Shown here one piece after another: positions 8,449-15,499 of a stretch of 64,000 nucleotides of DNA. Made by a program: the position numbers and the translations under genes. The notes below the pieces were generated by a model. The model did not search any database and was not told the DNA's origin. It saw nothing but the letters and a program-made list of their open reading frames with translations. Position 1 is the first letter of the stretch. Each line of letters starts with the position of its first letter. Source of the stretch: JAXIPB01 sp045403155 (GTDB lineage Bacteria > Actinomycetota > Actinomycetes > Mycobacteriales > Micromonosporaceae); NCBI GenBank assembly GCA_045403155.1, contig JAXIPB010000048.1, positions 8,708 to 72,707 on the forward strand. The letters are read 5' to 3'.

Positions 8449-9009
8449 TTACGATAGGTCGCCCGACTCGCCGGGCAATCCGGTGCCTTTCATCGCGAGC
8501 TTCTCGGCGTAGGCCTCGTTCAGGTCGTCCCAGCCGTACTCGCGCGCCGCCGCACCCCGGATCGGGCCCATGGGCCGGCCATCGAGCATGTTCTCGGCAA
8601 CGACCAGGCAGATGTGCCAACCCGCCGCGACCTTCGGTGCCCAATCGCGATCCTCGAGCGTGTGGCGCAGCGTCAATCGGGTCCCGTTCTCGATGTCGGC
8701 GAGTTCCCAGCGCAGCAGGTCGTTTCCCCAGGTGTACTCGAGCAGTGTCGGCGGCTCCGCCCGGCGCACATGTGCCGGCATGTCTTGGGACGTGTCGCCA
8801 TCGATCATCGTCAGGGTGGCGTCGCCAACGGTGCTCAGATCCGTGTCGGTGTCATACGGCGCCCACCGCCGTACCTGCTCCGGGTCTGTCAAGGCGGCCC
8901 ACACCTTCTCTGGCGGGTGCCGAAGATCCCGGACGAATACCAGCGTCCAGCGGTCGTCGCTGGCGTGGCATTCGACATCCGCGAGCGGGCCGGGTTCGAA
9001 GGTTTGCAT
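8449..9009 (-). CDS. SRPBCC / AHSA1-family protein
   Basis: A 186-residue START-like domain protein: FVRDLRHPPEKVWAALTDPE and RRWAPYD give the AHSA1 (activator of Hsp90 ATPase homologue) signature, followed by PPTLLEYTWGNDLLRWEL and a C-terminal helix region. Such proteins bind hydrophobic ligands in a helix-grip cavity; in actinomycetes they are very often encoded with an ArsR regulator, as here. The start ATG 9009 lies 2 nt after the ArsR stop codon, with GGAG provided by the end of that gene (CAGGAGTAGTC). Ligand unknown. Confidence 0.85.
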   Translation of the reverse strand: MQTFEPGPLADVECHASDDRWTLVFVRDLRHPPEKVWAALTDPEQVRRWAPYDTDTDLSTVGDATLTMIDGDTSQDMPAHVRRAEPPTLLEYTWGNDLLRWELADIENGTRLTLRHTLEDRDWAPKVAAGWHICLVVAENMLDGRPMGPIRGAAAREYGWDDLNEAYAEKLAMKGTGLPGESGDLS

Positions 9010-9011
9010 GA

Positions 9012-9320
9012 CTACTCCTGGCTATCGAGGTGACGCTCGAGGGCGTCGAGGTGGCGGGTCCACAGCCGGCGATACGGCTCGAGCCACGCGTCCAATGTCT
9101 CGAACGGTCGCGTCTCGATCCGATAGATGCGCTGCTGCGCCGCCGTACGGCAGGACACGAACCCAGCGTCGCGCAACACCTTCAGGTGCTTGGACATCGT
9201 CGGTTGGCTCACGTCCAGCGCGTTTACGAGCTGTCCGACGCTGCTCTCGGAGCGCCGGAGCCGGTCGAGGATCCGGCGACGCGCGGGTTCTGCCAGCACG
9301 GCGAAGGCATCAACAGGCAC
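9012..9320 (-). CDS. ArsR-family transcriptional regulator
   Basis: About 102 residues with a winged helix-turn-helix: AVLAEPARRRILDRLRRSES, QLVNALDVSQPTMSKHLKVL, DAGFVSCRTAAQQRIYRI. There is no metal-binding CxC or DxH pair in the usual alpha3 or alpha5 positions, so it belongs to the non-metal ArsR group that is commonly paired with SRPBCC proteins. I chose GTG 9320 (MPVDAFAVLAEP) preceded by GGAGG 12 nt upstream; ATG/GTG further up to 9356 would add an unconserved Arg-rich piece. Heads the operon with the SRPBCC and PolDom genes and probably autoregulates through the ATATGCC repeats just upstream. Confidence 0.85.
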   Translation of the reverse strand: MPVDAFAVLAEPARRRILDRLRRSESSVGQLVNALDVSQPTMSKHLKVLRDAGFVSCRTAAQQRIYRIETRPFETLDAWLEPYRRLWTRHLDALERHLDSQE

Positions 9321-9327
9321 GGCTCTA

Positions 9328-9367
9328 ATATGCCTCCGCGAGCATATGCCCGTCAAGGACTATATGC
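9328..9367 (-). promoter_or_regulatory. Candidate operator: three ATATGC(C) direct repeats before arsR
   Basis: ATATGCC at 9328-9334 and 9344-9350 and ATATGC at 9362-9367, spaced 16 and 18 bp, lie immediately upstream of the ArsR start. This AT-rich cluster is unusual for the genome and is placed where an autoregulatory site is expected. The stretch from 9368 to the tRNA holds nothing else I recognise. Confidence 0.35.
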
Positions 9368-9545
9368 TGTGGACGCCAGGTGTGAATCTTGGAGAGTTGC
9401 TGTCGCTATAGCGCAGTAGGTCTTCAAGGTTCACTCGATCCCGAGACCAATGCGGACCGTGGCGAACCGAGTAAGTCCGCGCATCTCCATCGATGCAAAA
9501 TGTGTCGCACGGACGGCGCAGTGAATAGCTGAGTTGATCGATGGG

Positions 9546-9618
9546 TGCGCCCGGCAGGATTCGAACCTGCGACCTTCGGATTAGAAGTCCGTTGCTCTAT
9601 CCACTGAGCTACGGGCGC
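9546..9618 (-). tRNA. tRNA-Arg (anticodon TCT)
   Basis: The minus strand folds as a complete cloverleaf of 73 nt: acceptor GCGCCCG / CGGGCGC with discriminator A, D-arm AGCTCAGTGGATAGAGC, anticodon arm CGGACTTCTAATCCG with TCT in the loop, variable loop, and T-arm GCAGGTTCGAATCCTGC. CCA is not encoded. TCT reads AGA/AGG arginine codons. No integrase or attachment-site duplication is seen next to it. Confidence 0.95.
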
Positions 9619-9739
9619 GCTTGGCGGCTCAGCGCGAGACTACCGCTCGGCCGATCCCAGACGTTTCAGCGAGGAAAAAGGTTGCATGGACAAAACGCAC
9701 ATAGCACGCTCGGGCCTTTCCGTTCGAGCCGTCACCCGC

Positions 9740-9745
9740 TAGGTT
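9740..9745 (+). promoter_or_regulatory. Probable -10 (TAGGTT) for leaderless DUF1444 gene
   Basis: TAGGTT ends 6 nt before GTG 9752, and no Shine-Dalgarno sequence is present, so transcription probably begins at or next to the start codon. Confidence 0.45.
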
Positions 9746-9751
9746 CCCCAT

Positions 9752-11170
9752 GTGCAGGTGACGCGCCCCACGGTTATTCCCATCCTGGCACCAGCAATCT
9801 CGGACCGTCTGGACCCGGGTGCTGTGCGCGATGAGTACTGCGGGGATCTTACCGTCGTCTACACGTTCGGACCCCAGTTCGGTCGGCGTGTCGTCACCCA
9901 CGCCGATCTCGAACAGATGGATTTGACGCCGCGGGTATTGCGCCGCTCGGCACTGGACCACCTCGAGGTGCTCTCCTCTCGCGCCGAATTCCACGGTCAG
10001 CCGCCCGCGCTGATGCTGTCGTTCGAGGGTCTCGAGTCAAGCCTGCTGTTCGCCAACGATTTTTGGACCAGGCTCCGGGGGGCCGTCCCGGGCGACCTTA
10101 TCGTCGGCGTCCCCGCGCGCGACGTCGTGATCGTGACCGGCTCGCAGTCGGGGGCTGGTCTGGAGAAGGTCCGGCGCTGCGTTGACCGCGTATTCATGGC
10201 CGGTGACGATCACCTGCTGACGCGGAACCTGTTGGTCCGTCGCGGCGCGACTTGGGAGCCGTTCGATCGCCAAGCCCGCAAGGGTGGCCGTCCCGGTGTC
10301 GGCCCGACCCACCAGCACCGACATGGCCAGCCGCCGCGCCAGTACCAGGAGCACCCGTCCTGGCCGGGCGAGCGAGTGCCGGTCGCCACGATGCGCCCGA
10401 TGAGCCCGATGGTGCCCGGCGCACCAGGCCCTGCAGGTCGTCCAATGCGCCCAGCCCCCCTTGCGCCGGCGGCTCAGATGCCTGCCGCGCCGCCGCTGGG
10501 GCCGGCCGCTCCGCCGAGGCCGGCTGCCACAACGCTGCCGCCCGTGGCGCCGCCGTCCGACCTTCCCATCGCCCGACCAATGTCACCGGCAAGGCCGATG
10601 TCGCCGGCTGGGCCGATGTCGCCGGCAGGGCCGCCCCGGCCGATGTCGGTGCCGCGCCAGCGGCATGCCCCAGGTCCACGCGGATTCGACTACCGGCAGC
10701 GCCCCACTCATATCGCGCCGCACTCGGCCATCCCCTACTCGGCGGTGCCCCACTCCGCCGTGCCGTATTCGGGCGCGCCGTATTCCGCCGTGCCCTACTC
10801 GGGGGCGCCGTACTCGGCTGTGCCGTACTCAGCAATGCCGTACTCGGCGGTGCCGAATTCGGAGTCTCCGTACTCCCTCGCTCCTCGATCCGGGCCGCCG
10901 TATTCGTCCGGCCGCACGAACGGCGCGCAACGGCCGTACGAACCGCGGCCCGTCTACCGGGACGACCTGTACTCGACGAGTTCTCGCTCGAGGCCGCTCT
11001 ACCCGGACTACACGCCGGTGAGTTCCGCACCGACGTCCGCGTATGCCGACTCGGACCGCCAGCCCGAGCCGCACCAGCCTGTGTACCCGGCGTCGTGGGA
11101 CTACAGCCCGGACCCCATGCCGGGCCGGACTGAGCGGCGTTCCGGGCCTAGGGAGCGCTTCTCTCGGTAG
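9752..11170 (+). CDS. DUF1444-like protein with long Pro-rich repeat tail
   Basis: The first 165 residues form a compact domain (VIPILAPAISDRLDPG, LEVLSSRAEFHGQPPALMLS, SSLLFANDFWTRL, VGVPARDVVIVTG) that resembles DUF1444/YtpQ-like proteins of unknown function. The remaining 300 residues are low complexity: first Pro/Ala/Met blocks of the type PMSPAG/ARPMSP, then eleven five-residue units P-[YH]-S-x-x (10718-10882), then an Arg/Tyr/Pro-rich end. There is no signal peptide or membrane segment. The tail is likely disordered and possibly a multivalent binding region. Start GTG 9752 is leaderless (TAGGTT 6 nt upstream). The 3' end overlaps the convergent hydrolase by 23 bp. Confidence 0.65.
   Translation: MQVTRPTVIPILAPAISDRLDPGAVRDEYCGDLTVVYTFGPQFGRRVVTHADLEQMDLTPRVLRRSALDHLEVLSSRAEFHGQPPALMLSFEGLESSLLFANDFWTRLRGAVPGDLIVGVPARDVVIVTGSQSGAGLEKVRRCVDRVFMAGDDHLLTRNLLVRRGATWEPFDRQARKGGRPGVGPTHQHRHGQPPRQYQEHPSWPGERVPVATMRPMSPMVPGAPGPAGRPMRPAPLAPAAQMPAAPPLGPAAPPRPAATTLPPVAPPSDLPIARPMSPARPMSPAGPMSPAGPPRPMSVPRQRHAPGPRGFDYRQRPTHIAPHSAIPYSAVPHSAVPYSGAPYSAVPYSGAPYSAVPYSAMPYSAVPNSESPYSLAPRSGPPYSSGRTNGAQRPYEPRPVYRDDLYSTSSRSRPLYPDYTPVSSAPTSAYADSDRQPEPHQPVYPASWDYSPDPMPGRTERRSGPRERFSR
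10718..10882 (+). repeat. Eleven 15-bp coding units (P-Y/H-S-x-x)
   Basis: In-frame tandem repeat inside the DUF1444-like gene; units read PHSAI, PYSAV, PHSAV, PYSGA, PYSAV, PYSGA, PYSAV, PYSAM, PYSAV, PNSES and PYSLA. Likely to vary in copy number between strains. Confidence 0.9.
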
Positions 11171-12191
11171 CGGGGCTCGGCTCCTTGTTGGCGCTCGTCT
11201 CGTTAGCAGCGCTCGTCTCGTTTGTAGCGCTCGTCTCCGCACCCGAGGTGACGCCGAGCGTTGACCTGAGCCACCCATCGAGCGCGGTGAAGACTCGCTC
11301 CCGCGCGGCGGGCGGCGACAAAACCAGGTCGTGCTTACCGCCCTCGATCCGTACCACCGCGACATCACGTCCGAGCCGGGATGCGTACTTCGCGATGTGA
11401 TCGACGTTCAACACGGCGTCGGCGTGGTGAGCCGCCTCGGCGAAGCGACCGCGGTAGCTCCGCGCCGAGCACGCGACCAGAATCGGTACGTCAATGTTGA
11501 GGCCGGCCTGGGCGCGCTTGTGTGCCTGGCTCATCGCGCGTACCCAACCGGCGTAGATCGTGTAGCCGTTCAAGGGCTTCCAGGCGAGGTTGTAGTCCCA
11601 CTCGCCGTGGTGGTCGCGGTGGATGCTCTTGCCGTACGTCGTACCGAGCTGCTGCGGCATCTTCTGCCTGGGGCGTCGGGCGCCGACGAGGTTGACGATC
11701 GGGGTCAACCCGTGCCGGACGATCCAGGGCTCGTTGAACTCCAGGAACGGGCTGTTGAGGAAGAGACCCTGGAGCACGCCGCCTCCCCGTACCCGATCAG
11801 CCCAGAGCGCTGTGATGAGACCACCGGTCGAGTGACCATTGACGAGCAGAACGTTGTGCCCATCCTCCTCGCGGATGATCCGGACAGCCTCGTCGATCTC
11901 GGGGTAGTAGTCGGAGACGTCGCGGCAGAAGTTCGGCGTCTGCTTTGCGAGCAGGCTCCGTCCGTACTTGCGCAGGTCCAGCGCGTAGAAGTCGTACCCG
12001 CGGGCGGTGTAGAACTCGGCCAGGTGGGTCTGAAAGAAGTAGTCGACGTATCCGTGCACATACAGCACGGCTCGGCCAGTGGGTGCGCTGGCGCGGAGGC
12101 TGACTAGCGTCGCCACGACCTCGCCTTCGTCATCCGGGTCGAGGGCGATGCGGCGTTGTTCGTACGGTGCTCCTAGGACGTCAATCTCCAC
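11148..12191 (-). CDS. Alpha/beta hydrolase (serine aminopeptidase S33 / lysophospholipase type)
   Basis: A 347-residue protein. AVLYVHGYVDYFFQTHLAE is the oxyanion strand-loop, YDFYALDLRKYGRS follows, NGHSTGG is the nucleophile elbow, and GGKHDLVLSP carries the late catalytic His. This is the pattern of monoacylglycerol-lipase/lysophospholipase-like hydrolases (Hydrolase_4). The last 30 residues are Thr/Ser/Asn/Glu repeats (SATNETSAANETSANKE), unrelated to the fold. I chose GTG 12191: TACGGT lies 6 nt upstream and TTCACA 17 bp before that, a leaderless promoter. The open frame continues upstream without similarity. Confidence 0.8.
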   Translation of the reverse strand: MEIDVLGAPYEQRRIALDPDDEGEVVATLVSLRASAPTGRAVLYVHGYVDYFFQTHLAEFYTARGYDFYALDLRKYGRSLLAKQTPNFCRDVSDYYPEIDEAVRIIREEDGHNVLLVNGHSTGGLITALWADRVRGGGVLQGLFLNSPFLEFNEPWIVRHGLTPIVNLVGARRPRQKMPQQLGTTYGKSIHRDHHGEWDYNLAWKPLNGYTIYAGWVRAMSQAHKRAQAGLNIDVPILVACSARSYRGRFAEAAHHADAVLNVDHIAKYASRLGRDVAVVRIEGGKHDLVLSPPAARERVFTALDGWLRSTLGVTSGAETSATNETSAANETSANKEPSPATERSAP

Positions 12192-12197
12192 GATGCG

Positions 12198-12226
12198 ACC
12201 GTACCCGCATTGGAGGAGAGTGTGAA
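12198..12226 (-). promoter_or_regulatory. Leaderless promoter of the hydrolase gene
   Basis: On the minus strand: -35 TTCACA (12226-12221), 17-bp spacer, -10 TACGGT (12203-12198), 6 nt to GTG 12191. No ribosome-binding site intervenes. Confidence 0.6.
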
Positions 12227-12264
12227 CGCGTCCGCGCGTCGCGTGGCCCGACTCGGAGGTAGCG

Positions 12265-13482
12265 ATGATCGAATCTCGCGATGGGCGCCGGGTCGTGATT
12301 ACCGGCGTCGGGGTCGTCGCACCGTGTGGTACGGGCGCGGACGCCTTCTGGGATGGCCTGGCCAAGCCGGCGGACCCGACCGTGGTTCGCCGTGTCGTCG
12401 ACTTCGACCCGGGACGCGGCGGCCTTGGCCGGGTCGAGGCCAGGCGGTTGGATCGATTCGCGCAGTTCGCGATCACGGCGAGCGGGGAGGCGCTCGCGGA
12501 CGCTGGCCTGCTGGCCGAATCGACGGCGAGCGGCCCGCTCATCGGGATCGATGGGGAGCGGGCCGGTGTGCTCATCGGGAGCGGGATCGGCGGGGCTCTC
12601 TCGTGGGAACAGCAGGTCTTGATCCTCCGCGACAAGGGGGAACGATCAGTGTCACCGCTGACCGTGCCGATGGTAATGCCCAATGCCGCCGCGGCCGCGA
12701 CATCGATGCGGTGGCTCCTTTATGGACCCTGCGAGACGATCGCGACATCGTGTGCGACGGGAACCCATGCGGTCGCCAATGCCGCCCGCTGGATCGCCGC
12801 CGGTCGCTGCGATGTCGCTGTTGCGGGCGGCGCCGAGGCGTGCCTTACCGGCACGAACATGGCAGGTTTCACGAACATGCGCGCGCTTTCGCAGACCGGT
12901 ATCTCCCGACCGTTCGATGTGGACCGTGACGGGTTCTGCGCGTCGGAGGGCGCCGGCGTCCTCGTGCTGGAGGAGGCCGCTCGGGCAAAGGCGCGTGGCG
13001 CGCACGTCTATGCGGAGGTGGCCGGCGCGGCGTCTACGGCCGACGGATATCACATCACCGCGCCGGCTCCGGCCGGGCGCGGCGCGATCGCCTGCATGCG
13101 GCTGGCGCTCGACGACGCGGGTGTGGCACCGGGCGAGGTGACCCACGTGAACGCTCACGGCACGTCGACCCCGCTCAACGACGCCACCGAGGCGGCCGTC
13201 ATCGCAGAGCTGCTCGGACCATTGGGTACGGGGCCGGCGGTGAGCGCCATCAAAGGGGTAACTGGGCATTCGCTCGGTGCGGCGGGCGCGATCGAGGCGG
13301 TGGCGTTGGCGCTGGCGTATGCTCGCCGGGAGCTGCCGCCCACGGCGGGAACCGTCTCCGTCGATCCCGCATGCGACATCGATCTCGTGCTGGCCCCGCG
13401 TATGTGGGATCCGGCGCCGGCCGTTTCAAACTCCTTCGGATTCGGGGGGCTCAACGGCACGCTCGTGTTCGTGCCCGCGTAG
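12265..13482 (+). CDS. Beta-ketoacyl-ACP synthase II (FabF-like ketosynthase)
   Basis: A 405-residue thiolase-fold condensing enzyme with a complete Cys-His-His triad: TSCATGTHAV (nucleophile Cys), NAHGTSTPLND and KGVTGHSLGAAG. N-terminal VVITGVGVVAPCG and C-terminal SNSFGFGGLNGTLVF are typical of FabF/KAS II and of type II polyketide ketosynthases. It decarboxylates malonyl-ACP and condenses it with acyl-ACP. Length and the absence of neighbouring chain-length factor, ACP or ketoreductase genes argue for a fatty-acid-type enzyme acting alone; the gene is not in a fab operon. GGAGG lies 6 nt before ATG 12265. Confidence 0.88.
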   Translation: MIESRDGRRVVITGVGVVAPCGTGADAFWDGLAKPADPTVVRRVVDFDPGRGGLGRVEARRLDRFAQFAITASGEALADAGLLAESTASGPLIGIDGERAGVLIGSGIGGALSWEQQVLILRDKGERSVSPLTVPMVMPNAAAAATSMRWLLYGPCETIATSCATGTHAVANAARWIAAGRCDVAVAGGAEACLTGTNMAGFTNMRALSQTGISRPFDVDRDGFCASEGAGVLVLEEAARAKARGAHVYAEVAGAASTADGYHITAPAPAGRGAIACMRLALDDAGVAPGEVTHVNAHGTSTPLNDATEAAVIAELLGPLGTGPAVSAIKGVTGHSLGAAGAIEAVALALAYARRELPPTAGTVSVDPACDIDLVLAPRMWDPAPAVSNSFGFGGLNGTLVFVPA

Positions 13483-13493
13483 CCGCCCTTGAG

Positions 13494-13567
13494 CGCCGAT
13501 CATGTCCTCCAGGTCATGATCGGCGGCTTTTCGCTCCGGTCACATCATGATCGATGGGACCTTGAGG
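13494..13567. repeat. Dispersed palindromic element, copy 3 (core + right arm)
   Basis: Core at 13494-13525 with one mismatch (ATGTCCT), right arm through CTTGAG at 13561-13566. It lies between convergent genes; the TGA stop of the enoyl-CoA hydratase (13545-13547) is inside the element. Confidence 0.9.
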
Positions 13568-14375
13568 CGCCGCCCCCGTGGTGGTTGCCGGACTGGTTCG
13601 GGTGGTCGGGCGCCACGTCGATGCCGCCATGACGCCCTGCACCGGCGGCGAATCGGGCTGCGCCCGCGCGGCCATCGGCGTCGAAGGATGCCAACCCGAG
13701 TCGGAACTCGGCAGCCATCGCGTCTTCCTCCGTTAACGCGTGCTGCCCGAGCGCGGAGCGTCGGTCGCTGCGCATGCACGTCTGCGGGAGATTCGCAATC
13801 TCCAGCGCCAGTGCTTCGGTTACTCGACGGGCTTGACCTGGTTCGACGATTCGGTTCACTAGGCCCATCTCGTATGCCTCGACCGCCTGTACCGGTCGGC
13901 CAGTGAGGATCAAGTCCATCGCGCGACTCAACCCGATCAGCCTGGGCAGGCGCACCGTGCCGCCATCAATGAGCGGGACGCCCCAGCGCCGGCAGAACAC
14001 CCCGAACACCGCGGTTGACTCGGCGACCCGTAGGTCGCACCACAGCGCGAGCTCGAGCCCACCGGCAACGGCGTACCCCGACACGGCCGCGATCGCTGGT
14101 TTGGACAGGCGAATTCGGGTCGGCCCCATTGGGCCATCGCCGTCGGGTTCGAGCCGATTCCCTACGGGAGTGCCGATCGCCTTGAGATCGGCGCCCGAGC
14201 AGAACGTGCCACCCTCGCCCCACAAGACAGCGACAAGCGCTGACCGGTCGGCCTCGAAGTCGCGAAAGGCATCGGCGAGCGCGAGTGCGGTCGGGCCGTC
14301 AACCGCGTTGCGGGTCTCGGGCCGTGACAGGATCACCGTGAATACCGGACCGGAGCGTTCCACGCGCACAGACAT
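13545..14375 (-). CDS. Enoyl-CoA hydratase/isomerase family protein
   Basis: A 276-residue crotonase-fold protein. FTVILSRPETRNAVDG opens the fold; GGTFCSGADLKAIG is the first oxyanion segment and AVSGYAVAGGLELALWCDLR the second; FCRRWGVPLIDGGTVRLPRL aligns with the catalytic Glu region, but the second catalytic Glu position appears as Asp/Gly (LIDGG), so it may not be a classic hydratase. The C-terminal residues GGGASRSHRS and the stop come from repeat copy 3, so the natural C-terminus was extended or replaced by the repeat. Start ATG 14375 or ATG 14384 (MAAMSVRV); both are plausible. Confidence 0.82.
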   Translation of the reverse strand: MSVRVERSGPVFTVILSRPETRNAVDGPTALALADAFRDFEADRSALVAVLWGEGGTFCSGADLKAIGTPVGNRLEPDGDGPMGPTRIRLSKPAIAAVSGYAVAGGLELALWCDLRVAESTAVFGVFCRRWGVPLIDGGTVRLPRLIGLSRAMDLILTGRPVQAVEAYEMGLVNRIVEPGQARRVTEALALEIANLPQTCMRSDRRSALGQHALTEEDAMAAEFRLGLASFDADGRAGAARFAAGAGRHGGIDVAPDHPNQSGNHHGGGASRSHRS

Positions 14376-14420
14376 GGCGGCCATCCTCGCACGCCACCCC
14401 TCAGCCACCCCCCCCATCCG

Positions 14421-14490
14421 TCGATAATGACCTGCAGGTCTTGATCGACGCAATCTGGCGACGGTGACCTCATGATCAACGCGATCTTGG
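14421..14490. repeat. Dispersed palindromic element, copy 4 (degenerate)
   Basis: Core TCGATAATGACCT / AGGTCTTGATCGA at 14421-14449 around GC, then right arm GTGACCTCATGATCAACG and CGATCTTGG to 14490. Several mismatches. This is the only copy lying between divergent genes. Confidence 0.75.
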
Positions 14491-14534
14491 CGCGAGCCGT
14501 CACCGGCTAGCACGTTGTCTCGGTCGGATGTTGG

Positions 14535-14562
14535 TTGTCCACAACCGGCTTGGTTATCCACA
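14535..14562 (+). promoter_or_regulatory. Two DnaA-box-like sites upstream of ssb
   Basis: TTGTCCACA at 14535-14543 (the common actinobacterial box) and TTATCCACA at 14554-14562 (the general consensus), same orientation, 10 bp apart, about 100-125 bp before the SSB start. They could make ssb transcription DnaA-responsive. Confidence 0.5.
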
Positions 14563-14660
14563 GATCGCGCTCGGGGTGATGACAGCGTCTCTCGCCCCGT
14601 GCACGCTAGTCCAGGGTCGACCCGGCAACGTCCAGTGTGGATTGAGATCTGGGAGAGGCG

Positions 14661-15392
14661 ATGTTCGATACGTATATCACGATCGTTGGTACCGCGTTAC
14701 AGGCACCCGAGCGCAGGAAGCTCGAAAAGTCCGGCGCGGTCGTTGCGAGCTTTCGGGTGATCAGCAACGCCCGCCGCTTCGACAAGGAGAATCAGGTGTG
14801 GGTCGACGGGGCCAACCTGCGTATCAAGGTCAACTGCTGGCGACGCCTGGTCGACGGAGTGGTCGGCTCGGTCTACACCGGCGATCCGGTCATCGTGCAC
14901 GGGCGAATCTCCACCCGCGAGTGGCAAAATGAGCAGGGCGAGACCCGGTTCGCGTACGAGGTGGATGCCGAGACCGTGGGTCACGACCTCTCCCGCGGGA
15001 CGGCCGAGTTCCACAAGTTGAAGCCTGATGCGATCCGGCCGGTCATCGAAGACGAGGATTCGGAGAACCGCGTCAACGGCGAACTCGCCCACGCGTATCC
15101 GGACGCCGGTGGGCCGACTCTCGAGCAGACAGTTGGAGATCGCGTGCCCGGCGAGTCCGGGAGCGGCTTGGGCTACGGCGACAGCTACGACATGTCCGAT
15201 ATCCCGGATACCGATCACGAGGCGATGGCAATCCTTCGCAATGCCGGCCTCGATCCGTCGACGCCAGATGACGAAGGCAACAGTGGCGGCGAGGACGACT
15301 CAGACGAGGGGGAGATCGCTGGCGCGGACTCGGGTTCGGGCGGGCCCGGCAGCCGCAGCCGCCGGCGCGGGCGTCAGCCTGTTCCGGCCTGA
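14661..15392 (+). CDS. ssb: Single-stranded DNA-binding protein (SSB paralogue)
   Basis: The first 110 residues form the SSB OB-fold: MFDTYITIVGTALQAPERRK, VASFRVISNARRFDKEN, LRIKVNCWRRLVDGV, VHGRISTREWQNE, YEVDAETVGHDLS. SSB tetramers coat single-stranded DNA and recruit replication and repair proteins through an acidic C-terminal tip. Here a 130-residue acidic linker ends in SRSRRRGRQPVPA, without a DDDIPF-like tip, so it looks like an accessory SSB rather than the replicative one, which normally lies between rpsF and rpsR. GGGAGAGG precedes ATG 14661. Two DnaA-box-like sites stand upstream. Monocistronic. Confidence 0.88.
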   Translation: MFDTYITIVGTALQAPERRKLEKSGAVVASFRVISNARRFDKENQVWVDGANLRIKVNCWRRLVDGVVGSVYTGDPVIVHGRISTREWQNEQGETRFAYEVDAETVGHDLSRGTAEFHKLKPDAIRPVIEDEDSENRVNGELAHAYPDAGGPTLEQTVGDRVPGESGSGLGYGDSYDMSDIPDTDHEAMAILRNAGLDPSTPDDEGNSGGEDDSDEGEIAGADSGSGGPGSRSRRRGRQPVPA

Positions 15393-15486
15393 CGGTCCCT
15401 CTCAGGTCCGGCGGAGGTGCGCGGTGACTGGCCCGCTCATCTCCGTCGGGCTCCGGCGCGGCCGATGGCGACGCAGCGGGTCCCGA

Positions 15487-15492
15487 TAGGCT
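15487..15492 (+). promoter_or_regulatory. Probable -10 (TAGGCT) for leaderless oxidase gene
   Basis: TAGGCT ends 7 nt before GTG 15500; no Shine-Dalgarno sequence between. Confidence 0.45.
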
Positions 15493-15499
15493 GCGTGGC

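Noticed and set aside
9346..9411. 21-codon ORF (MPVKDYMLWTPGVNLGELLS...) divergent from arsR
   Set aside because: No ribosome site, not similar to anything, and it overlaps the candidate operator repeats.
9546..9751. Integration site next to tRNA-Arg
   Set aside because: No integrase gene and no repeat of the tRNA 3' end in the window.
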